34,373 nt of DNA. Origin: CAZIOH01 sp964540815. GTDB lineage: Bacteria > Myxococcota_A > Polyangia > Fen-1088. Below, piece after piece: positions 1-6,190 of the stretch. The notes under the pieces are model-generated. The model did not search any database and had not been told where the DNA came from. It worked only from the letters and a program-made list of their open reading frames with translations. The DNA lies in NCBI GenBank assembly GCA_964540815.1, contig CAZIOH010000073.1, positions 1-34,373 of the forward strand, read 5' to 3'. A program made the translations under genes and the position numbers. Within the stretch, counting starts at the first letter, position 1. The number at the start of each line of letters is the position of its first letter.

Positions 1-70
1 GGTAAACGCGGCGGACTTAAAATCCGCTGCCCGCAAGGGCTTACGGGTTCAAGCCCCGTCCCCGGCACCA
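1..70 (+). tRNA. tRNA-Leu(UAA), 5' end cut off by the window edge
   Basis: The anticodon stem (11-15 with 23-27) encloses the loop CTTAAAA, giving anticodon TAA at 18-20. A long variable arm (GCCC-GCAA-GGGC) marks a class II tRNA. The T arm is ACGGG-TTCAAGC-CCCGT, followed by the 3' acceptor strand and an encoded CCA ending at 70. The 5' acceptor strand and part of the D arm lie outside the window. Reads UUA leucine codons, which are rare in such a GC-rich genome. Confidence 0.95.
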
Positions 71-335
71 TGCGGAGATGATCGGGGGATTGCGTCGAGG
101 TTGAGCGGGGTCGCGTGCGGTCGAGGGAAGGGCGCGGGTACCAAACGGGTACGACCGCGGCCGACAATCCCTCGACGTTCCGTGTCCTCTCCGGCGCCGC
201 AGTGGTGCGACACAAGTGACGCGTCCCACTCTTTTCCGGGAACGAGGGCGGTGACCACCCTCTCGCGGGGCTGTGTCAGTCGTCCATTGGCGTCCATGGA
301 CGACGTCCAGGTAATGGTACACGTCGCCTGTTGAC

Positions 336-818
336 TCAGCCGTCCCAGATCGAATCGGGGATGAGGAACGGGGCTCTCGCCAGTAAGACCCGCTTGTCAG
401 CGGGCGGTCTCGCCTTGACGCCCCAGCTCTTCGCGGTCGAGTACGGGACCCTGAGCTGGGCTGCAATCGCGTAGATCGACAGCCCAGAGTTCTTCGAGGC
501 GATGGCCATCGGCCGCCTCGGCTTCTTGATCCGCTGCCCTCGGCGACTCACGGGATCGGCGCTGGGACCTTCCACTGTTCGTCCTGTCGTGCCGCTATGG
601 ACGACAGATGGCAAAGGCGCCGGCGTCGGGAAAGGATAACGGGGCTCGAGCTTCGGCCAAGCCGAGATCGGCACTCCGAGCTCGGCCCTCACGGCTTCGG
701 CAAAGGCCCGCGACACGGGAGCCTTGCCGGCGAGCATCAGGCGGACCCACTTCGGATCGACGTCCCGCTGATCCCACCATGCGTCGAAGATCGCATCAAA
801 CAGAACGTGCGGCGCCAC
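336..818 (-). CDS. Small DNA-binding protein with two helix-turn-helix-like parts
   Basis: About 160 residues if translation starts at GTG 818. The N-terminal 55 residues look like a short Cro/XRE-type helical domain, ending in a GVPISAW motif of the kind seen at the end of such domains. A basic linker (RRGQRIKKPRRP) leads to a second helix-turn-helix-like stretch, SIYAIAAQLRVPYSTAKSW, at about residues 114-132. I chose GTG 818 rather than GTG 827 because a promoter-like -35/-10 pair ends 7 bases upstream of 818 and its -10 box covers 827. The gene points away from the RuvC-like remnant. Family and target unknown; a regulator of a former mobile element is an inference. Confidence 0.6.
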   Translation of the reverse strand: MAPHVLFDAIFDAWWDQRDVDPKWVRLMLAGKAPVSRAFAEAVRAELGVPISAWPKLEPRYPFPTPAPLPSVVHSGTTGRTVEGPSADPVSRRGQRIKKPRRPMAIASKNSGLSIYAIAAQLRVPYSTAKSWGVKARPPADKRVLLARAPFLIPDSIWDG

Positions 819-825
819 TTCGGGC

Positions 826-855
826 ACAATGTCGCGTCGCGGGCACCGGCGTCAA
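826..855 (-). promoter_or_regulatory. Candidate promoter of the HTH gene
   Basis: On the minus strand, TTGACG (850-855), an 18-base spacer and CATTGT (826-831), then 7 bases to GTG 818. It fits the leaderless pattern of the window. It overlaps the 5' end of the RuvC-like remnant on the other strand. Confidence 0.35.
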
Positions 856-1158
856 GTGATCGTCGTCGGGGTCGATCCAGGCTCCATCCGAGGCGGATAC
901 GGCATGATTCGAAGCGCGGGCCAGCGGCTGCACTACCTCGGCTGCGGTCTCATCTCGGCCCCGGCCTGGTGGCCCTCGAGCGTCGGCTCGCCGAGAACGG
1001 CGACCGCATCGAGGAGGCCGCGAGTGAGGCGACCGAGTTCGGCGAGCTTTGCGAGCCCCGCGACGGGGGTGGAGGCCGGATACGTCGAGGGCAAGGTGGC
1101 CTTGGCGAGCGCCCGCAGGGTGGGCCCCGTTCGTCCATTGCCGCCAGTTTCGGGGTAG
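856..1158 (+). pseudogene. RuvC-like Holliday junction nuclease remnant, frameshifted and truncated
   Basis: The first frame reads VIVVGVDPGS followed by GGYGMIRSAGQRLHYLGCG. This matches the RuvC N-terminal strand with its first catalytic Asp and the YLGSG-type motif. Near 965-975 the similarity moves into another frame (LERRLAENGDRIEEAA, the usual ERL..IGD..E helix). Near 1055-1065 it returns to the first frame as VEAGYVEGKVALASARR, matching the region with the second catalytic Glu. Two opposite frameshifts therefore leave a patchwork. The C-terminal part with the last two acidic residues is absent before the stop at 1156-1158. Real RuvC proteins are about 160-190 residues. A phage-type RuvC is as likely as the housekeeping one. 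Sequencing error could explain the shifts but not the missing end. Confidence 0.6.
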
Positions 1159-1351
1159 GCGCGACCGGATGGAGGTCGTTCTCATCCTTCAGGATCTCGG
1201 CGATATGAACGACGGAGTGCCTTCGATCGGTACGGCGAGGCTTTGCCGATGCCATCCTCTTCGTCCCCGTCGGCGTCCTCGTGGACGGCTGCTCCTGTGG
1301 GCCCCATCCGCCAACGTGCGGGTTCGCCGGGCCCCCCTGCACGTCTGAGAG

Positions 1352-1957
1352 CTACCGCGCCCAGAGGAGCGCGAGATCGAGCTCGATGGCGTCGAAGGGC
1401 TCGGCCCTGACCTTCNNNNNNNNNNNNNNNNNNNNNNNNNNNNNNNNNNNNNNNNNNNNNNNNNNNNNNNNNNNNNNNNNNNNNNNNNNNNNNNNNNNNN
1501 NNNNNNNNNNNNNNNTATCGAGGGTCCTTTGCAGTGGATCCACGAACCACAGGTGGCTCACTCCCCACCGCGCGTAGTGCGGCAGCTTCTTGACCCGGTC
1601 GAGCTTGCCCGTGGAGGGTGACACGATCTCGCACACCCAATCGGGCGCCAGCTCGAAGAAGGGCGCATCGGGGATCACCGGAATGCGCTCGCGTCGCCAG
1701 CCGGAGAGATCGGGGACCATGACTTGCCCGCCGATATGGATCTCGGGCTCGGAGAGAATGACCCAGCCTCCGGGACCGCCGCGCCCGCGCCAGAATGGCG
1801 GGACCAACTCCCCACCGAGAGTCGACGACGCAATGGCGTGCGGCGAGGGCCGCGGCGAGACGTAGAGCTCGCCATCGACGATCTCGCCCACCACGTGCTC
1901 AGGCAGCGCGAGGATGTCGGCGTAGGTGACGGCGGACTTGCGCGCGGGGAAAGACAC
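1352..1957 (-). CDS. Uma2 family (DUF820) putative endonuclease, interrupted by assembly gap
   Basis: Shows the hallmark Uma2 order: TYADILALPEHVVGEIVDGE, LYVSPRPSPHA, VPDLSGWRRERIP and VCEIVSPST...KLDRVKKLPHYARWGV, then HLWFVDP. These make a PD-(D/E)XK nuclease fold; the Asp of PDLSGW and the Glu of CEIVSPST are the expected active-site acids. The C-terminal KVRAEPFDAIELDLALLW is also typical. The ORF could be extended to TTG 1993, but that TTG is the -35 box of a good promoter, so GTG 1957 is preferred. The 100 N lie between LQRTLD and KVRAEPF, where relatives have roughly 20 residues, so the real missing DNA is probably near 60 bases and the frame across the gap is not informative. Biological role of Uma2 proteins is poorly known; they are abundant in cyanobacteria and myxobacteria. 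Confidence 0.85.
   Translation of the reverse strand: MSFPARKSAVTYADILALPEHVVGEIVDGELYVSPRPSPHAIASSTLGGELVPPFWRGRGGPGGWVILSEPEIHIGGQVMVPDLSGWRRERIPVIPDAPFFELAPDWVCEIVSPSTGKLDRVKKLPHYARWGVSHLWFVDPLQRTLDXXXXXXXXXXXXXXXXXXXXXXXXXXXXXXXXXXKVRAEPFDAIELDLALLWAR
1416..1515. other. Assembly gap of 100 N inside the Uma2 gene
   Basis: Exactly 100 undetermined bases, the conventional placeholder for a scaffold join. Length should not be taken literally. Confidence 0.99.
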
Positions 1958-1965
1958 TCCAGCAA

Positions 1966-1993
1966 ACTGTAACCAATAGACGACGGAGGGCAA
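1966..1993 (-). promoter_or_regulatory. Candidate promoter of the Uma2 gene
   Basis: Minus strand TTGCCC (1988-1993), 16-base spacer, TACAGT (1966-1971), then 8 bases to GTG 1957. This placement decides the start of the gene. Confidence 0.5.
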
Positions 1994-2584
1994 GCGAGAA
2001 AGCCCGCTGCCAACTGATGGGTTTGCAGTCGCCGGAGATCCGGACGCCGGCCCACTGGAATGAGATCACGGTGCGAGTCGGCGCGACGCTACCGCTCGAG
2101 ATGCGCGCCTTCGAGGATGCCTCTTTTCGCGTGTTGTCCGCCTTCGACACGATGGGAGGCGCCGGAAGGCTCGCACGAGGCCATCCGCACCTGTCGCCTG
2201 TCGGCTACCGGCGCAGTGCCCGCCGGCGCGACGACGACGGGGCCCGCGCGCCCGCGCCCTCGTCAACGGAGGGAGGCGAGGAGGATAGCCACCACCCCGG
2301 CGTCGCGCGGCACCACTTCCTGCCGATCGATTCGAGGCGTCGGGTCGAGGCGACTCCAAGATGGTGTCGGAGGGGTGCGTCCATGCTCGCGCCGTCAACG
2401 GCCCCGATGACCGCCGAAGCGGCGAGAGCGGTCCACTTTCCCGAAGGACTCGGGCGTCATGGACTGGCCCGCGGCGAAGCTCGAGCACGTGCTCTTCGCG
2501 ACCCTGGCGCGCATCGGCCACACCCCGCATCCGCGTCCGCACCTTCGACAGCTCTGGGGCGCGAGGCGCGCGGGGGCCGGGGAG
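1994..2584. other. Stretch without a recognisable gene
   Basis: About 590 bases between the Uma2 gene and vapC. Open frames exist on both strands because of the high GC content, but their translations are Arg/Pro-rich and show no family motif, signal peptide or credible start. I see no tRNA, inverted repeat or mobile-element end. May be decayed DNA. Confidence 0.5.
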
Positions 2585-2971
2585 TTACCAGACCACCTGG
2601 AGGAGCTTGGTGGAGCGGATGGTCCGGTCCTTGGTCACGAGTGGCGCCTTGCATTGCAATGCGGTCGCCACGATGAAACGATCGGCGGGATCGTCGTGCA
2701 TCTCCAGAGCGTCGGCATCGATCGCGATCCTGGCGTCGAGGGCGACAACCCTGATCCGACCGGTGCTCTCGAGTCCGTCCAGCCACATGCTCGGGCTCAC
2801 TGGCAATTGGATGCGCCCCTTGCGGACGAGCAGGGCGGCCTCCCAGAAGACGATCCCAGGAATCAGCAGCTCGGATGCAGAATCCACAGACTTGCGGGCG
2901 GTGCGACTCAGCTTCTCTGGAAGGAAGCTCCACCAGAGCGCAACATGGGTGTCGAGCACCAGCGCGCTCAT
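2585..2971 (-). CDS. vapC: VapC-type PIN domain toxin
   Basis: A 128-residue PIN domain ribonuclease, the usual VapC length. The acidic residues expected in the active site are visible: Asp7 in LDTHVALWW, Glu44 in FWEAALL, Asp94/Asp97 in HDDPADRF and Asp115 in VTKD. The LDTHV...WW start is typical of the clade that pairs with Phd/YefM-fold antitoxins. VapC proteins cut RNA (often initiator tRNA or rRNA loops) and are held inactive by the antitoxin; the target here cannot be told. The start ATG overlaps the antitoxin stop by 4 bases (2968-2971), indicating translational coupling. Confidence 0.93.
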   Translation of the reverse strand: MSALVLDTHVALWWSFLPEKLSRTARKSVDSASELLIPGIVFWEAALLVRKGRIQLPVSPSMWLDGLESTGRIRVVALDARIAIDADALEMHDDPADRFIVATALQCKAPLVTKDRTIRSTKLLQVVW

Positions 2972-3234
2972 TCGTCGAGTGCCTGCCAGCCGGCGAGGTC
3001 GCTCGAGGGCGCCAGCAATGCATCATCATTCACGAGCTGGCGGGCCTTGCCGCGCCATTGCGCCAGAAGAGCTCGTTCCCGATCTCGGGGCTCTTCCATC
3101 GGCACGAGACGGGCCACCCGCTTGCCGCGCTTGGTGATGACGATTTCCTGCTTGCTCGATGCGACGTCGTCGATCAGGGCCAGACACCCCTGCTTGAACA
3201 TCCCCGCCGGGACTTCCTTCCTGGTCGTGGCCAT
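2968..3234 (-). CDS. Phd/YefM-fold antitoxin partner of VapC
   Basis: 88 residues from ATG 3234. The KQGCLALIDDV then EIVITKRGKRVARLVPM pattern is the N-terminal Phd/YefM (type II antitoxin) DNA-binding fold. The C-terminal third (RALLAQWRGKARQLVND) is the expected flexible toxin-binding part. An in-frame ATG at 3240 exists, but it touches the -10 box of a promoter, whereas 3234 sits 6 bases further and fits leaderless initiation. Such antitoxins normally repress their own operon with the toxin as co-repressor. It lies immediately upstream of vapC with a 4-base overlap. Confidence 0.9.
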   Translation of the reverse strand: MATTRKEVPAGMFKQGCLALIDDVASSKQEIVITKRGKRVARLVPMEEPRDRERALLAQWRGKARQLVNDDALLAPSSDLAGWQALDE

Positions 3235-3240
3235 GGTCAT

Positions 3241-3269
3241 AGTCTATGGCCATGAGCGCCGGCCAGCAA
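3241..3269 (-). promoter_or_regulatory. Candidate promoter of the toxin-antitoxin operon
   Basis: Minus strand TTGCTG (3264-3269), exact 17-base spacer, TAGACT (3241-3246). Transcription would begin at about 3234, the preferred antitoxin start. Confidence 0.5.
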
Positions 3270-3310
3270 GGCACGTTCAGGGCGGCTGGCGCTGGACGCC
3301 GGCCTGCCGC

Positions 3311-3870
3311 TCAGTCGAAGGTCGAGCCGGTGATGCTGACGCCGGCGTCGCCGGGTTTGTCGCGGGCCTCCACATAGATGCCGGGGTGGGACTGGACGCT
3401 GCCCTGGTTGCTGTTGGCGTGGAAGGTGGACTGGTCGATGACGAGATCGCCGTTCAGGTCGTCGACCACCTGGAAGATCGCGCCCGAGCCGAGCTCGTTG
3501 GCCTGGTTCCCGTCGAAGATCGTGCCACAGATGCTGAGGGTGAAGTCGTTGCCGTCATTGGAGATGGCGCCGCCGAGGCCTCCGCCGGTGGTGCCGGCCC
3601 GGGCGGGGTTCTCTCCGTGGCCCACCGCCTGGTTGCCGCTGAACAGGCTGTTCAGGATGGTGAACGACGCGAACAGCCCCCGAGCGCGCCACCGTTCGAG
3701 CCGGAGTTGTCCTCGAAGCTGCTGCCGACGATGTATGCCGGCTGGGTTTGCTGGAACGCGTAAATCGCGCCGCCTCCGTAGTCTTCCCCGAGGGTGATCT
3801 CGGTGCTGCCGGTGATTCGGATGTTCACGGCCTTGAAGGTCCCGCCGCCCACGGATCCCCCCCCGGCCAT
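3311..3870 (-). pseudogene. Parallel beta-helix surface protein remnant, 5'-truncated and frameshifted
   Basis: Two frames on the minus strand carry one continuous beta-helix repeat protein. The upstream part reads GGGTFKAVNIRITGSTEITL, GAIYAFQQTQPAYIVGSSFEDNS and GGALGG; the downstream part continues LFASFTILNSLFSGNQ, ISNDGNDFTLSICGTIFDGNQ and GDLVIDQSTFHANSNQG to the end SITGSTFD. The repeated SxFxxN turns are typical of polymorphic right-handed beta-helix outer proteins. The frames join at a run of five C (3677-3681, plus strand); one more base would restore a single frame. No signal peptide or start is present upstream, where a gene on the other strand begins, so the N-terminal part is gone. 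Confidence 0.7.
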
Positions 3871-3964
3871 GATAGCCACGGAGACCGATTTTGGCGCGTC
3901 CGAGCGTCCGAGCCTCGACGAAGCAGCGGTGCGTCCGGTTCGGAGGCGTACCTCGCTTTGTGAG

Positions 3965-3993
3965 TTGCGTGGCCGAATTCGCTCGAATAGTTT
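3965..3993 (+). promoter_or_regulatory. Candidate promoter of the exported hypothetical gene
   Basis: TTGCGT (3965-3970), 17-base spacer, TAGTTT (3988-3993), then 8 bases to TTG 4002. Supports TTG 4002 over upstream starts at 3891 (TTG) and 3960 (GTG). Confidence 0.4.
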
Positions 3994-4001
3994 GGACGAG
4001 A

Positions 4002-4988
4002 TTGCTGCCCACTTGGACAGGTTGGCCTGCTCGAGGGAAGCGCTTCCTCGCCGGCCTCGGGTTTTCGACGCTGCTTCTCTTCGGTGCCGCGCCCGTGCGG
4101 GCTCACGACAAGCTCGAGTGTGTCCGGGCCCACGAGCGCGCGCAGGAGCTCCAGCGGACTGGTGACCTGCGCGGACGGCTGGAGCAGCTCGCCATCTGTG
4201 CGTCGACGACCTGTCCCACGCTCGTCCAGGACGACTGCCGGGCATGGTCGAGCCAGGCAGAGACCGCCCCGCGCAAACTGGAGGCACCGACGAGCGATGG
4301 GACGGATTCGACCACGTCGTCCCCCGCCGCTCCGGGTGAGCCGGAAATCGCGCCCTTCGGCACTGGCCCTTCGAACCCGGACGCCGTCGCGCGCGGCCAG
4401 CAGGCAGGTGGGCCGCCTGTCGGGCCCGTCGAGCGAGGCGAGCGAGTCGACGTCGACAATGATCAGCATGGTGCGCAGCTACAAGCCGAGGTGTCGTCAC
4501 GGCAGCAGGGCGGCCGATCGGGGAACCGGCTCGGCCTGTCCGCCAGCGCCGGAGCGGGGGGCGGGACGGCCAGCGATGCGTTCGGACGGGATTCCCCGCT
4601 GTTCGCGCGGACGCACGCCAGGCCACGGCGGACCTGGGTCGCACCCCTGCTGCTCGGCTCGGCCGCCGGTCTTGCTCTGGCCGCAGGGGCCTACCTCGGG
4701 TTGAGTGGACGTTCGAGCGCCAGCGATTTGCGGGACACCTGCGCTCCGGCGTGCAGCCCTTCGGAGGTGTCCGCGGTTCGAACCCGGCTGCTGGTTGCCG
4801 ATCTCACGATGTTGGCTGGAGCGCTTTGCGCAGGAGCCACCGCCTGGCTTCTCTGGGACCGATCCGCCGCTCATGCAACCCCCTCATCCCAATCCCCGTC
4901 CCCATCCTCTGCGTCATTCTCGTCCGCATTCCCCTCGGCATCCCTGTCTTCGAGCGACGTCCGACTGCAATACGTCGGGCACTTCTGA
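4002..4988 (+). CDS. Exported hypothetical protein of a Polyangia type, with C-terminal membrane segments
   Basis: 328 residues from TTG 4002. It opens with a clear signal peptide (GKRFLAGLGFSTLLLFGAAPVRA). The mature N-terminus, LECVRAHERAQELQRTGDL with LAICASTTCPTLVQDDCRAW, is a Cys-containing helical module I recognise from many myxobacterial exported proteins. The low-complexity middle then ends in two hydrophobic segments (WVAPLLLGSAAGLALAAGAY and LTMLAGALCAGATAWLLW) around a CAPACSPSEVSAVRTRLLVAD loop, again typical of the group. In relatives a PEGA-like beta domain usually sits in the middle; I do not see it here, so this copy may have an internal deletion or drift. Function unknown. 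Its last 116 bases overlap the assigned start of the next gene, which is unusual. Confidence 0.7.
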   Translation: MLPTWTGWPARGKRFLAGLGFSTLLLFGAAPVRAHDKLECVRAHERAQELQRTGDLRGRLEQLAICASTTCPTLVQDDCRAWSSQAETAPRKLEAPTSDGTDSTTSSPAAPGEPEIAPFGTGPSNPDAVARGQQAGGPPVGPVERGERVDVDNDQHGAQLQAEVSSRQQGGRSGNRLGLSASAGAGGGTASDAFGRDSPLFARTHARPRRTWVAPLLLGSAAGLALAAGAYLGLSGRSSASDLRDTCAPACSPSEVSAVRTRLLVADLTMLAGALCAGATAWLLWDRSAAHATPSSQSPSPSSASFSSAFPSASLSSSDVRLQYVGHF

Positions 4989-6138
4989 GCGACCAGGGAC
5001 GGACCGTCGACCTCCACGAGCCCACATCCTCGCCGCGCTCGTCCTGGCGTGGGGCGGATGCTCTCTCACCACGGATCTCTCGAACCTCTCCGTCGACCAG
5101 GACCGTGACGCGGGTCTCGCCGAGCTGCCGGTGGGCTCGGACGATGCGCCGCCCCCCGATCTCGCATCGGATCCCCTCGGTGGGACGATGGCGGCGCCCG
5201 ACGCGAACGTCGCCGCCGACGCCGCGCCGGACGAGGCACCCTCCCCGAACCCGGATGCCCCGGCGACGGTCGACGGCGGATCGCCGGTGACGTGGGATGC
5301 GGTCGGGACCGTCGAGGCGACGGCGTCCGATGCCACCGGGGGCTCCCTCGACGCGCGAGAGGGTGCCAGCGACGCCGCCAGTCCCGACGCGGTCGCTCCC
5401 CCCAACGACGCGGGTCCGACGGCGCAGCAGGACGGACCCCCGGGCGGACCCGACGGCGACGATGCCGCACCCATGCCCATGCCCATGCCCATGCCCATGC
5501 CGATCTCGATGTGCGATCCACGCGCCGCCTCGAGCGCGTCACTCGCGCTCGGGTCGAGTCCGGCGATCACGGCTTGCGGGACACCCATCGCGGAGCTCCC
5601 GGCCCTCTTCGTCGCGGTGGATCCCCGGACCTTCGACGGCTCCAGTGCCTGCGGAGGATGCGTGCGCATCGAGACCGCCGCCACCGCCCTCGAGCTCCCG
5701 GTGGTCGACCTCGGCGCCAGCCTGGCGCCCGTCACGCAGCCGACCTTGCTGGTGAGCCAGCCCGCCTTGTCGATGTTGCTCCCGAACGGCGACATCTTCG
5801 CCTCGACGGGGGCGTCGTGGCGGTTCGTCTCGTGTTCGCAGGCTCCGCCCGCGATGACGTTCACCCTTCAGCTCGGCAGCAATCCGAGCTACTCGGCGGT
5901 CCTCATCCAGAATCACCGCAATCGCCTCAGCCGCGTCGAGTACAAGCGCGGCGACGTCTACGTCCCGCTGGTGCGAACCACCTACAACTACTGGGTGTCC
6001 TCGAGCGGGATGGGCCCTGGCCCCTTCACGCTGCGCATCACCGACGTTCTCACCCAGTCGGTGGAGCAGGCCGGCGTCCCTCTCGCTCCCGGCGTGCCCT
6101 TCGTGGGCAACGTCCAGTTCCCGCCCTGCCCGAAGTGA
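4873..6138 (+). CDS. Expansin-like (EXLX family) lipoprotein
   Basis: The C-terminal half has the bacterial expansin plan. ACGTPIAELPALFVAVDPRTF and SSACGGCVRIE, then VVDLGAS with the conserved Asp, form the D1 barrel. WRFVSC, AVLIQNHRNRLSRVEYKRG, YNYWVSSSGMGPGPFTLRITD and the ending GNVQFPPC form the D2 (CBM63) domain; the same order occurs in Bacillus EXLX1 (VRNHKYPVMKMEYE, MDYNHFVS, GHVQFPE). Expansins loosen cell walls without hydrolysis by binding cellulose or peptidoglycan. A lipobox (ALVLAWGGC, Cys codon at 5059) and a long Asp/Ala/Pro linker with five Pro-Met repeats imply an outer-membrane-anchored, stalked protein. The start is doubtful: ATG 4873 overlaps the upstream gene and gives a 62-residue Arg/His/Pro-rich leader before the lipobox Cys, and no ATG, GTG or TTG lies closer in frame. 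Confidence 0.75.
   Translation: MQPPHPNPRPHPLRHSRPHSPRHPCLRATSDCNTSGTSERPGTDRRPPRAHILAALVLAWGGCSLTTDLSNLSVDQDRDAGLAELPVGSDDAPPPDLASDPLGGTMAAPDANVAADAAPDEAPSPNPDAPATVDGGSPVTWDAVGTVEATASDATGGSLDAREGASDAASPDAVAPPNDAGPTAQQDGPPGGPDGDDAAPMPMPMPMPMPISMCDPRAASSASLALGSSPAITACGTPIAELPALFVAVDPRTFDGSSACGGCVRIETAATALELPVVDLGASLAPVTQPTLLVSQPALSMLLPNGDIFASTGASWRFVSCSQAPPAMTFTLQLGSNPSYSAVLIQNHRNRLSRVEYKRGDVYVPLVRTTYNYWVSSSGMGPGPFTLRITDVLTQSVEQAGVPLAPGVPFVGNVQFPPCPK
5470..5499 (+). repeat. Five tandem CCCATG units
   Basis: A perfect six-base repeat, five copies, encoding Pro-Met five times in the linker of the expansin-like lipoprotein. Length changes would keep the frame. Confidence 0.95.
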
Positions 6139-6190
6139 TCTCGCCGCCCGACCGAGCACCCGGGCCGACCCGCCGAGACGCGCTTCCGGA

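Noticed and set aside
49..297. Small ORFs overlapping the region just after the tRNA
   Set aside because: They run antisense into or past the tRNA, with no motif, ribosome site or promoter; treated as non-coding.
2459..3763. A 434-residue plus-strand ORF
   Set aside because: It crosses the clearly coding toxin-antitoxin pair and beta-helix remnant on the opposite strand.
1..3870. Attachment-site repeat of the tRNA 3' end
   Set aside because: I looked for a second copy of the T-arm/acceptor sequence and found none by eye in the window; the partner may lie outside.
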